The notes beneath the pieces are model-generated. The model was not told where the DNA came from. It worked only from the letters and a program-made list of their open reading frames with translations, and ran no database searches. The position numbers were made by a program, and so were the translations under genes. A DNA stretch of 64,000 nt from DATARH01 sp036268425 (GTDB lineage Bacteria; Pseudomonadota; Alphaproteobacteria; ATCC43930; CGMCC-115725): the NCBI GenBank assembly GCA_036268425.1, contig DATAUE010000028.1, positions 1 to 64,000 on the forward strand, read 5' to 3'. This document shows, piece by piece, positions 6,321-15,451 of the stretch (position 1 is the stretch's first letter; the number at the start of each line of letters is the position of its first letter).

Positions 6321-7898
6321 CTATCGTCTGGAATCTCCGGAATGCCAAAGCCTAATCTCTTCCGGCCGGAAAGGTGATACCCAATGCTCCCTGGGTATAA
6401 GAGCGTGAAATCCCTCTCTCGAGTGAAGAATTATGGAGACTCGCTTTTGCTCAACAAAGAATGCAAATGCAGATAGGACTTGCCTTTGGTCTCTGAGAGA
6501 CCATTCTCGTATAAAATCGAAATGCTGTATAATGATTATAGGATCTAGCATTTTTTTGATGCATTGTGACAGCAGAATGAGATCGTCCGGTGGCGAAACA
6601 ACGGCGCCGCCAATTCCAAAATTATCAATAATGGCTTGAACAAAACCCCTGCGCCTTCGTGTGGCAGGATCGTGAAGGTCAACTTTTGATTGTGGGCAGT
6701 TGCGGGTGCAACAAAAATCATCAATTAGCGAACGCCATTCGGTGCCCTCTGCGGCAACGATATTGGCGCAGTAATGATCGCGAACGATCTCGTCCAAGTC
6801 AAATCGAGCCTGTAGCCAGGCTGAGTCATGCGATGTTTGATCAACGACCTCTTTAGTGGCCGGGGCATCCTGTTCAATTGTTAGCAGCGCCGCGTTCTGA
6901 CTTTCTTCACATATCACGCCTTCTAAAAATAGCAAGAGAACCTCCGCGGATGCGCGGGCGGCAAACGCTTGATATCGGTCGTTTTTGTTAGGATCGGCAT
7001 GGTCCATTACACCTTTCGCCACTATCCAATTGCTCAGTCCATGGCTATAACTAGCAATCCCGATGCCGGCAGCTTCCATTTCGACAGCTACCGCAGACCG
7101 TTGCCCAACGGACTTCAGCATGTCCCATGTAACGCCATCCTTCGCGACCGCATTGCCACTCGCCATGGGCCCTACAACAATCTTAAATGGAAGTTGCTTA
7201 GGGGGATTAATATTATATGCTAAATGATGATCTAAAAACTCTTTGCCGAGCTTAGTGATAACAAACGTTCGCCCGCGACGACGGAGTAGTCCATCTCTTT
7301 CTACACTCCTAATCCGCTCTTCCCACGTGTGGTCCGGAAAGTACCGATTCCTGGCGGGGTGCGATGCGGGGTCGTCACCCAAGGTAAGCCGTTCCAGTAA
7401 CCAGATGATGGCGTCACGTTCCGACGCGGGCCCGTGGCTCGGCAGACCCTCAGGTCGTAACCCTTTCGCCCGTTGCAACCACTGCATACTCATTGGAAGA
7501 GTAAAGATATCACCTTGAAATCCCAGCGTGGTCCGCTTGCCTTCGTCATACTGAAAAACAGTATTGGCGATTACCACATCACCGAGCGCAACCTCCCCGG
7601 GATTGCCAGCACATGTCCCGCACATTGCGAGAAATCGCGGTTGGAGGCGGTTGAGAAGAGAGGAGATGTTGGCGGCAGTAGAGGCTCCCCCCATCCTGGT
7701 TGGTCGTGACAGCCCAACTCTTATGGAACCAGAGTTTAGAAGCTCGTAGTCTCCGAAAATGCATCCGGGGATCAGAGTATCGGTCAGATCCCAGGTCCTC
7801 ACTCCAGTTCGCCGCTCGGGGGTCCATGTCGCAGCGTCGCGAATTGCATCGAGCTCCAATTCCAATGCTGTCGCAATTAGTATATCTACCTCGCTCAC
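6321..7898 (-). CDS. Nucleoside phosphorylase/MTAN-like protein with inserted winged helix and C-terminal accessory domain
   Basis: The 525-residue protein begins with a purine nucleoside phosphorylase/MTA-SAH nucleosidase fold. The features are DILIATALELEL at the N-terminus, the ribose/base-binding MCGTCAGNPGEVALGDVVIA (about 92-111), VEMEAAG (about 272-278) and KGVMDHAD (Asp at about 299, the purine-binding acid). Residues 150-230 interrupt the fold with a charged, winged-helix-like insert. The last 190 residues form a separate domain with a cysteine-rich patch and hydrophobic strands (PIIIIQHFDFI, SIILHS). This architecture matches nucleotide-targeting effectors predicted beside STAND-type ATPases rather than a housekeeping enzyme. 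It is transcribed with the upstream GltB-ATPase fusion, 88 bp away. Confidence 0.8.
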   Translation of the reverse strand: MSEVDILIATALELELDAIRDAATWTPERRTGVRTWDLTDTLIPGCIFGDYELLNSGSIRVGLSRPTRMGGASTAANISSLLNRLQPRFLAMCGTCAGNPGEVALGDVVIANTVFQYDEGKRTTLGFQGDIFTLPMSMQWLQRAKGLRPEGLPSHGPASERDAIIWLLERLTLGDDPASHPARNRYFPDHTWEERIRSVERDGLLRRRGRTFVITKLGKEFLDHHLAYNINPPKQLPFKIVVGPMASGNAVAKDGVTWDMLKSVGQRSAVAVEMEAAGIGIASYSHGLSNWIVAKGVMDHADPNKNDRYQAFAARASAEVLLLFLEGVICEESQNAALLTIEQDAPATKEVVDQTSHDSAWLQARFDLDEIVRDHYCANIVAAEGTEWRSLIDDFCCTRNCPQSKVDLHDPATRRRRGFVQAIIDNFGIGGAVVSPPDDLILLSQCIKKMLDPIIIIQHFDFIREWSLRDQRQVLSAFAFFVEQKRVSIILHSREGFHALIPREHWVSPFRPEEIRLWHSGDSRR

Positions 7899-7986
7899 TC
7901 TTTGGCCTCCTATTCCAAAGACCGCTTACCTGATCCTGTTGGCGCGACAACCCAATCTGAAACAGCCGTGCGCTAACGACGGGCGT

Positions 7987-10900
7987 CTAAAGCAGGTCAC
8001 CCGCAGTACGAAGCCACCGCCGCATTAGCGGCACGCGAAGCTTCCAACCAGATTCATCTTCAATGATCAATAATCTGCGTCGAAGGGACGCGCGGACGCT
8101 AGGGCTTTCCGGGGGCGCTTGCAAATCTCTATACTTAAAATTTTGTAAGTACGAGCGCTCTTCTTTGCTGGCCTCTTCGGTGATGAGCTCGCGGAGAACA
8201 CCATTGCCTCTCTCTACTGCTCTGCATATCGCGCTCTCTAAAAAACTTCTATCAGCTTGAGCCAATCCTTGATACCGGAGCATGTTCGTCAATGTTTCGG
8301 CTATCAGCTGAACAAGGTGGGGCCAGCCGCCGGCTTCGTCATGAATTATCTGTATACCGCCTTCGGACCATAATGATTCTGGGACCCGAGGTCTGCCATC
8401 CACGTCATTGGCATAACGAGGTGAATAGCGCAGTGGATCCGTCAGTAATTCTCTTGTTTGACTTGGTGAGAACAATGGGACATTAATCGTGGTCGCACTG
8501 ATGAGATTTGAATTCCATCCAGGATAGCTCAGCTCCTCTAAGCTGTGACTTCCCGCGAAAATCCATGTAATCCGCTCATTCGTCTCTATGATGTGGCGTA
8601 TTGTCGAAAGAATCTCCTTTGCAAGCGCGCCTTCTCTGATGCCCGTATCGATTTCTTCATATTCGTCAATCGCGACGACTATGTGTTTTTTTGTTTCCTT
8701 GGCGATCGCGTTAGCCCGGCGTAAAGTCTCGGTCAACGTTACAAGATTTGGCACTCCGAGAGAGCCGAATTTGCTGCTTCCCAGCTTCTCACTTATAGAC
8801 GATATAATGGTGCCGGAGAAAGATTCCGTAGAAGTCGATAAATGCGGATCCTTCATATCGTGAACGATCGATATCAGCCCGTCTCGAAGTAATTTTTCCA
8901 GATTTTTTAGAATAGTTGTTTTTCCCGTTCGCCTTCGTCCATACAAGACGATGCCAGGGCATCCAGTTCCGTCAAAGATCTCATTGGTGATATCGTCGAA
9001 GATGTCTTGGCGCGATACGAATGCCACGGATTCAGGGTCAACGGGAGCACCTGCTCGAAAAAACGGCTGCGGAACACCTTTCGAAAGGTCGCGGTATTGG
9101 TGATTTGCGATCTCGCGCCACCTCTCGGCCGCAGATAGTAGTTGGCGTCGGGCGACGTTATCCTCTCCGGAAAGTTGGGATTTTACCTTCTCTAGATCTT
9201 CTAGAATTTGTCGACTGTGATGTTCGCGGATCGACCTGCTCTTTGAGGTAACGAAGAGTACTTGCGTCCGAGAAATGTTTGATAATGTGGCGCGGAAAGT
9301 GTCAGTCGCCTCTAAGATCGCTGTTAGAAGATCGTGAGGGATCGAGCTTGAAATACTGTCGCCGATATGACCGAGCTGAGATAAATCGTCACTATTTAGA
9401 AGGCTTTCCAATATAGATAATTGCTCAGCAGAAAAGTGCCGCGTAGTGGCAATAGGGCGAAATGTCTCGTGCGGCGCGACGGGCTTCTCCGACATAAGCA
9501 GAGTACGATCTGCTGTGTCTAGGATCGGCGACACGTAGCGTGGAGCATTGGTAACTTGATATCGATTTCCTGTTGGTTCTTCGTGACTGCCGAGCCGTTC
9601 TATTGGCGTAGTTAATACATCTTGTTCTCCGCGCCGCTCCAAGAGCGATTGGCGGTACGCACGCGGCATGACTTTCACGAAATTGGCAAGAACATGCGTC
9701 CAGTTTTCCAGTAAGTAGCGTGCTCGGGCGCTTCCGGTCATCAAGAGATGACGTTCGACCAGGATGCGGAGACGCTGCGCGTCGAATCGTTGAAGATCGC
9801 CCATACCGTTGTCGTCTGCACTCGGGGGCTGCTGAGTCGGACGGCCTTCCTCGTCATCGTCGCCATCGACCGGGGCGATGCTTTCGAGTTCGACATCGGC
9901 GGCGTTACACACGTTGGTGAAGCCGCCACTAGGGTCGTAGACATAGGCGACGCCGCCCGACATGCCGGCCGCGAAATTGCGCCCGGTATCGCCGAGCACG
10001 GCGACGACGCCGCCGGTCATGTATTCGCAGCCGTGATCGCCGGTGCCCTCGACGACCGCGATGGCGCCGGAGTTGCGCACCGCGAAACGCTCGCCGGCAA
10101 CGCCCTCGAAATACGCCTCGCCGGCGGTCGCACCGTACAGCACGGTGTTGCCGATGATGATGTTTTCGGTTGGTTCGCGGCTTGCTGAGTTTGGCTGCCG
10201 CACGATAAGCCGACCGCCTGACAAGCCCTTGCCGACGTAGTCGTTGGCGTCGCCATGCAGTTCGAGGGTCACACCGTGAGCCAGGAAGGCACCAAAGCTC
10301 TGTCCGGCCTGGCCGTAGAACTTGGCCCAGATCGTGTCTTCGGGCAGACCGCCATGGCCGTATTTCTTTGCGATCTCGCCCGACAGCATCGCGCCGACGG
10401 TGCGGTTGACGTTGCGGATCGGCTTTTCGATCCGCACCGGTTGACGACTGTCGATCGCATTGCGTGACTCGGCGATCAGCTCGTTGTCGAGCGCCATATC
10501 GAGCCCGTGATCCTGGCGCTCGCAATGACAGATCGCAACGCCTGGTGCGGCGTGCTCCTGGTAGAGGACGCGCGATAAGTCTACCCCTTTCGCCTTCCAA
10601 TGGTTGATGGCGCGGATCATGTCGAGCTTGTCGACGCGGCCGACCATGTCATCGAAGCGGCGCAAGCCGAGTTGCGCCATCCATTCGCGCACTTCCTCAG
10701 CAACGAAGAAGAAGTAGTTGATGACGTGCTCCGGCTGGCCGGTGAAGCGCGCCCGCAATACCGGGTCCTGTGTCGCGACGCCAACGGGGCAGGTGTTGAG
10801 GTGGCATTTGCGCATCATGATGCAGCCGGCAGCAATTAGCGGCGCGGTGGCGAAGCCAAACTCGTCGGCGCCGAGCAGCGCGCCGACCACGACGTCGCGG

Positions 10901-13900
10901 CCAGTTCTGAGACCACCATCGACCTGCACAGCGATGCGGCCGCGCAACCCGTTGCGCACCAGGGTCTGCTGGGTTTCGGCGAGGCCGATCTCCCAGGGCG
11001 AGCCGGCATGCGTCAGTGAGGTCAGCGGGCTGGCGCCGGTGCCGCCCTCAAACCCGGCGATCGTGACATGGTCGGCACGCGCCTTACTAACACCAGCCGC
11101 GGCCGTGCCAACCCCGACCTCCGATACCAATTTCACCGACACATCGGCGGCCGGATTCGCGTTTTTGAGGTCGTAGACAAGCTGGGCGAGATCCTCGATC
11201 GAGAACACGTCCTGTTGCGCAGGTGGAGAAAAAAGCTCGACGCCCGGCGTCGACCGGCGCAAGCGGGCCACCTCTCCACTTACCTTCCTGCTAGGTAGAT
11301 AACCGCCCTCGCCGGGGCTGGCACCCTGCGCCATCTTAATCTGCAGGACATCGGCGTTGACCAGATACTCGGCGGTGACGCCAAAGCGGCCCGAGGCAAC
11401 CTGCTTGATCGCCGAACGTTTGGAGTCGCCGTTGGGCATCGGCATGAAGCGCTCCGCTTCCTCGCCACCCTCGCCGGTGTTGGATTTGCCACCGATGCGA
11501 TTCATCGCAATGGCGAGCGTCGTGTGCGCCTCGCGGCTGATCGAGCCAAAGCTCATCGCGCCGGTGGCAAAGCGCTTGACGATTGACGCGGCCGGCTCGA
11601 CCTCCTCGATCGGCACGGGCTTTTCGGCCATGCGGAACTGCATCAATCCGCGGATCGTCAGCAGGCGTTCGCTCTGGTCGTTAATCGTCGCGGCGAAGGC
11701 CTTGTAGTCGGTCGCCGAGTTGTCGCGCACGGCGTGCTGCAACTTGGCGATCGATTGCGGCGTCCAGGCATGCGCTTCGCCACGCAGCCGGAAGGCGTAG
11801 TCGCCGCCGACGTCGAGCATCTGGCGATAGATCGGGTTGTCGCCATAGGCGCGCGCATGCCGCACCAGCGCCTCTTCGGCAATGGCCTTCAGATCGGCGC
11901 CTTCGATCGTCGTCGCGGTGCCGGTAAAATACTGGTCGACAAACGCGTCTTGCAGCCCGACTGCGTCAAAGATCTGCGCGCCGCAATAAGACTGATAGGT
12001 CGAGATGCCCATCTTGGACATCACTTTGAGGATGCCCTTGCCGATCGCCTTGATGAAGTTTTTCTGCACCTCGTAGACCTTGAGCGGCAGGCCGTTTTCG
12101 GTGCGGATCTGCTCCAGCGTGGCAAAGGCGAGATAGGGGTTGATCGCCTCGGCGCCATAGCCGGCGAGGACGCAGAAATGATGCACCTCGCGGGCGTCGC
12201 CGGTCTCGACGACGATGCCGGTGCTGGTGCGCAGACCCTCGCGGATCAGGTGGTGATGCACCGCCGATGTGGCGAGCAGGGCCGGGATCGGCACCCGTTC
12301 CAGCGACACGCCGCGATCCGACAGGATCAGGATATTGTGGCCCGCCTGCACCGCCGCGGTTGCCTCGGCGCAGAGACGGTCCAGCGCCGCCTTGATGCCG
12401 GCGGCGCCGTCTGCCACCGGCCAGGTGATGTCGAGCGTATCGGTCTTGAACTTGCCGTCGACCAGCCCCTCGATGTTGCGGATCTTCGCGAGCTCCTCAT
12501 CGGTGAGGATGGGTTGCGCGACCTCAAGCCGGTGATGAGTGCCAACCTCGTGGCTCAACAGGTTGGGGCGCGGGCCGATCATCGAGATCAGCGACATCAC
12601 CAATTGCTCGCGGATCGGGTCGATCGGCGGGTTGGTGACCTGGGCGAAATTCTGCTTGAAGTAGTTGTAGAGCAGTCTTGGCCGGTTCGAGAACGCGGCG
12701 ATCGGCGTGTCGGTGCCCATCGAGCCGACGGGATCATCACCCTCGCGCGCCATCGGCTCGAGGAAGAACTGCATGTCTTCCTGGGTGTAGCCAAAGGCCT
12801 GCTGCAGATCGAGCCGGGTGGACGGGTCGTTCGACACATGCGGCACCACCGCTTCCGGCGCCTCCGGCAGCTCTTCGAGCTTGTACTGGGTCTGCTTCAG
12901 CCAGGCGTCATAGGGATGCTCGGCGGCGAGTTTCTGCTTGATCTCGTCATCGCTGATGATGCGGCCTTCTTCGAGGTCGATCAGCAGCATTTTGCCGGGC
13001 TGCAACCGCCATTTCTTGACGATCTTCTCCTCCGGCACCGGCAAGACGCCGGCTTCCGAGGCGAGGATCAGCCGATCATCATCGGTCAGGATGTAGCGCG
13101 CCGGCCTCAACCCGTTGCGATCGAGTGTGGCACCGATCTGGCGGCCATCGGAAAAGGCGATCGCAGCGGGGCCGTCCCACGGCTCCATCAACGCGGCGTG
13201 ATATTCGTAAAAGGCGCGCCGGTCCGGGTCCATCAGCGGATCGGCCCAGGCTTCCGGGATCAGCATCATCATCGCATGCGCCAGCGAATAGCCGCCGCCG
13301 AGGACCAGCAATTCCAGCGCGTTGTCGAGGCACGCCGTGTCCGACTGCCCGGCCCCGATCAGCGGCACCATCTTGGCGAGATCGCTGCCGAGCAGGTCGG
13401 ACGACGTCGCCTGCCGGCGTGCCGCCATCCAGTTGGTGTTGCCGCGCACCGTGTTGATTTCGCCATTATGACAGATAAGACGATAGGGTTGAGCCAACCG
13501 CCAGGATGGAAATGTGTTAGTCGAGAACCGCTGATGCACCATGGCCAGCGCTGACACGGTCAGCGGGTTGCGAAGATCGTCGTAGAAGCTCTCGACCTGC
13601 CCAGCCAGCAGCAGACCCTTATAGACCACGGTGCGGGTCGAAAAGGACGGCATGTAGAATTCGGGCAGCCCCGGCAAACCCTTTTCCTGCGCCAGCTTGA
13701 ACAGGCTGTTCAGCGTCTGCTTGCGGATCGTCAGGATCTTGCGTTCAAACGCATCCTGATCTCGCACGCCGGGGGCGGCCGCGACGATGGCCTGCGCGAT
13801 ATACGGCATCGTCTCGATGACCCGCCTCCCGAGGCCGTCGAGGCTCACTCCGACATCGCGCCAGGCGACAAGGCGTTGCCCCTCAGCGCGGATGAAATGC

Positions 13901-14226
13901 TCGAAATGCGCCATTGCAAACGAACGCACCCGCTCGTCGCGCGGCAGAAAGCACATCGCGACCGCGTAGCGGCCTTCCGGCGGCAGTTCGATTCCCCGTT
14001 CGTCGGCCCAATGGCGCAGCAGCGCGTCCGGCATCTGGATCAGACAGCCGGCACCGTCGCCCATCAGCGGGTCGGCTCCGACCGCGCTGCGGTGGTCAAG
14101 GTTGAGCAGGATCTGCAGCCCGCTCTTAATGATATCGTGCGATTTTTGGCCCCTTATGTTCGCGATAAAGCCGACGCCGCAGGCGTCGTGCTCGTTACGA
14201 GGGTCGTAGAGTTGCCTGGCAATCAT
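7987..14226 (-). CDS. gltB: Glutamate synthase large subunit (GltB) fused in frame to a P-loop ATPase
   Basis: Residues 1 to about 1,520 are a full-length GltB. They comprise class II amidotransferase (Cys in EHDACGVGF, QRFSTNTFPSW, CHNGEINTV), central domain, FMN domain with the 3Fe-4S cysteines (CHLNTCPVGVATQ), and the GXGXG beta-helix ending at FVKVMPRAY. The frame then continues for about 560 residues into an AAA/STAND-like ATPase: Walker A GRRRTGKTT, Walker B HIVVAIDEYEE, sensor WIFAGSHS. Base composition becomes clearly AT-richer at about 9,650, where the ATPase begins. Possible independent ATPase starts exist (for example ATG at 9495) but have weak ribosome-binding sites. GltB normally makes glutamate from glutamine and 2-oxoglutarate with GltD, which is not in the window. 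Several conserved positions are altered: HRSAVGAD for HRGAVGAD, SPPAQQDVFS for SPPPHHDIYS, and AGFEGGTG for GHDGGTG. The start at 14226 places the nucleophile near the N-terminus; an in-frame start at 14418 is also open. Confidence 0.85.
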   Translation of the reverse strand: MIARQLYDPRNEHDACGVGFIANIRGQKSHDIIKSGLQILLNLDHRSAVGADPLMGDGAGCLIQMPDALLRHWADERGIELPPEGRYAVAMCFLPRDERVRSFAMAHFEHFIRAEGQRLVAWRDVGVSLDGLGRRVIETMPYIAQAIVAAAPGVRDQDAFERKILTIRKQTLNSLFKLAQEKGLPGLPEFYMPSFSTRTVVYKGLLLAGQVESFYDDLRNPLTVSALAMVHQRFSTNTFPSWRLAQPYRLICHNGEINTVRGNTNWMAARRQATSSDLLGSDLAKMVPLIGAGQSDTACLDNALELLVLGGGYSLAHAMMMLIPEAWADPLMDPDRRAFYEYHAALMEPWDGPAAIAFSDGRQIGATLDRNGLRPARYILTDDDRLILASEAGVLPVPEEKIVKKWRLQPGKMLLIDLEEGRIISDDEIKQKLAAEHPYDAWLKQTQYKLEELPEAPEAVVPHVSNDPSTRLDLQQAFGYTQEDMQFFLEPMAREGDDPVGSMGTDTPIAAFSNRPRLLYNYFKQNFAQVTNPPIDPIREQLVMSLISMIGPRPNLLSHEVGTHHRLEVAQPILTDEELAKIRNIEGLVDGKFKTDTLDITWPVADGAAGIKAALDRLCAEATAAVQAGHNILILSDRGVSLERVPIPALLATSAVHHHLIREGLRTSTGIVVETGDAREVHHFCVLAGYGAEAINPYLAFATLEQIRTENGLPLKVYEVQKNFIKAIGKGILKVMSKMGISTYQSYCGAQIFDAVGLQDAFVDQYFTGTATTIEGADLKAIAEEALVRHARAYGDNPIYRQMLDVGGDYAFRLRGEAHAWTPQSIAKLQHAVRDNSATDYKAFAATINDQSERLLTIRGLMQFRMAEKPVPIEEVEPAASIVKRFATGAMSFGSISREAHTTLAIAMNRIGGKSNTGEGGEEAERFMPMPNGDSKRSAIKQVASGRFGVTAEYLVNADVLQIKMAQGASPGEGGYLPSRKVSGEVARLRRSTPGVELFSPPAQQDVFSIEDLAQLVYDLKNANPAADVSVKLVSEVGVGTAAAGVSKARADHVTIAGFEGGTGASPLTSLTHAGSPWEIGLAETQQTLVRNGLRGRIAVQVDGGLRTGRDVVVGALLGADEFGFATAPLIAAGCIMMRKCHLNTCPVGVATQDPVLRARFTGQPEHVINYFFFVAEEVREWMAQLGLRRFDDMVGRVDKLDMIRAINHWKAKGVDLSRVLYQEHAAPGVAICHCERQDHGLDMALDNELIAESRNAIDSRQPVRIEKPIRNVNRTVGAMLSGEIAKKYGHGGLPEDTIWAKFYGQAGQSFGAFLAHGVTLELHGDANDYVGKGLSGGRLIVRQPNSASREPTENIIIGNTVLYGATAGEAYFEGVAGERFAVRNSGAIAVVEGTGDHGCEYMTGGVVAVLGDTGRNFAAGMSGGVAYVYDPSGGFTNVCNAADVELESIAPVDGDDDEEGRPTQQPPSADDNGMGDLQRFDAQRLRILVERHLLMTGSARARYLLENWTHVLANFVKVMPRAYRQSLLERRGEQDVLTTPIERLGSHEEPTGNRYQVTNAPRYVSPILDTADRTLLMSEKPVAPHETFRPIATTRHFSAEQLSILESLLNSDDLSQLGHIGDSISSSIPHDLLTAILEATDTFRATLSNISRTQVLFVTSKSRSIREHHSRQILEDLEKVKSQLSGEDNVARRQLLSAAERWREIANHQYRDLSKGVPQPFFRAGAPVDPESVAFVSRQDIFDDITNEIFDGTGCPGIVLYGRRRTGKTTILKNLEKLLRDGLISIVHDMKDPHLSTSTESFSGTIISSISEKLGSSKFGSLGVPNLVTLTETLRRANAIAKETKKHIVVAIDEYEEIDTGIREGALAKEILSTIRHIIETNERITWIFAGSHSLEELSYPGWNSNLISATTINVPLFSPSQTRELLTDPLRYSPRYANDVDGRPRVPESLWSEGGIQIIHDEAGGWPHLVQLIAETLTNMLRYQGLAQADRSFLESAICRAVERGNGVLRELITEEASKEERSYLQNFKYRDLQAPPESPSVRASLRRRLLIIEDESGWKLRVPLMRRWLRTAGDLL

Positions 14227-15015
14227 CCCTGATCTTTTCCTTGCGAGACGCACTGCCTTCGTGGAAGCCAAAACCAATCTAATGACCTTGGACGAAAGGC
14301 GCAAAACGAGTCCAGGATCAAAAACATAGAAGCCCGGACCCGCTGACGGTGCGCTGTCGAAGTACGGACCAAAACATGTAATGGATGCCTGGCAGGCCGG
14401 ACATCGCGGAAAGCCCAACAGAAGGACCCGCCCCTCGGGCGATCTTTTCCATATGATTGCCTCCGATTATTCCTGTAGACTTACGACGCAGGCACATCAA
14501 TTTGAATTCGACCGCCGGCGAGGTTCAAATCTTCTGCAAAACTAAACTCGGCAAGGCCATGTCCGAGCTAAAATTTAAGCTCACCGCTGGATAGTCCCTC
14601 CAGTTCGTTTCCGCTGTAATTGATCGGCCTCGATCGAAATGACGATTGGGAGCAATGACCGCTCACGGCGCCCAGCAGCCGGCGGGAAGGCTTTCGCGAG
14701 TTTCCGCTTTTCTCATCCTTTGCGGACGTCGCCGCGCCTGGGGATGAGAACAAGGTGGTGGTAGATTTGTTGAGATTCTCGACGCTAAAGGCCAAAAAGG
14801 GCGACGCTCCGGCGTTCGAACCACGTGCGCCCCACTGCGATCCGCGTGCCCATCGCGGGAGCTCAGAGCACCAGTGCGGAGCTCGCACTCGCAGCCGTAA
14901 AAATAGCGGCAATGACACCTGGGATGCCGCGCGGTATGCTGATCCAGCGTTAGTCGGAGACAATGCTGAGACAAGGAACGGCGAAGGTGTCGGTAAGTCA
15001 TTGAAATTTAATTAA
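14227..15015. other. Intergenic region upstream of gltB
   Basis: No supported gene is seen in these 789 bases. The open frames lack motifs and ribosome-binding sites. The stretch presumably holds the gltB promoter and the tRNA-Arg promoter. The in-frame extension of gltB to 14418 is the only open frame worth considering. Confidence 0.5.
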
Positions 15016-15092
15016 GTCCCCGTAGCTCAGCTGGATAGAGCATCGGTTTCCTAAACCGGGGGTCACAGGTTCGAGTCCTGTCGGGGACGCCA
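15016..15092 (+). tRNA. tRNA-Arg(CCT)
   Basis: A complete 77-nt cloverleaf is present. The acceptor arm is gtccccg/cggggac, with D-arm gctc...gagc, anticodon stem tcggt/accgg and loop ttcctaa (anticodon CCT). The T-arm is acagg-ttcgagt-cctgt and the discriminator is G, with an encoded CCA. It reads the rare AGG codon. tRNA-Arg genes are common integration sites, but I see no duplicated 3' end nearby. Confidence 0.97.
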
Positions 15093-15451
15093 AATAATCA
15101 GGGACGTTACGGTTCGGGAAACCTTTGGGATAACCAAACCCAAAGGGGCCGCGCTGGGCAGCGAGTTTTGATCGGCTCCGCTTTGTCGCCCTCCGCCATC
15201 GTCACCAGCAATTCGCCGGCGGCCTCGTTTATCAACCTAAACGAGACGCATTCGGCGCCTCATGCCGGCGTTTCTCTTTTGGTAACCCTATAGAAACGCG
15301 ACGGCAAGACATTGGCCGGTCGCAGTCACAGTCAATAACTTGCAGAAGACCACCAAATCCTCGTCCGCGGTAATCCTTTATAGTTAATATAAAATATTTC
15401 GAAATTGGTGTTTGCTCGTTGCTATCCTTCCTGGAAGCCAAGGATTGAAAC
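15093..15451. other. Intergenic region before the spherulin-4-like gene
   Basis: This 359-base stretch has no supported gene. Its right part is strongly AT-rich (tatagttaatataaaatatt around 15380) and probably holds the promoter of the spherulin-4-like gene. Confidence 0.45.

Noticed and set aside
1..9650. Prophage
   Set aside because: No capsid, tail, terminase, lysis or integrase genes are present.
11734..13554. 606-codon open frame on the plus strand opposite gltB
   Set aside because: It is antisense to conserved amidotransferase and central-domain coding sequence, has no motifs or ribosome-binding site, and arises from GC-rich codon structure.
14568..14963. Minus-strand open frames in the gltB upstream region
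   Set aside because: Overlapping frames without motifs or start signals; composition alone can explain them.
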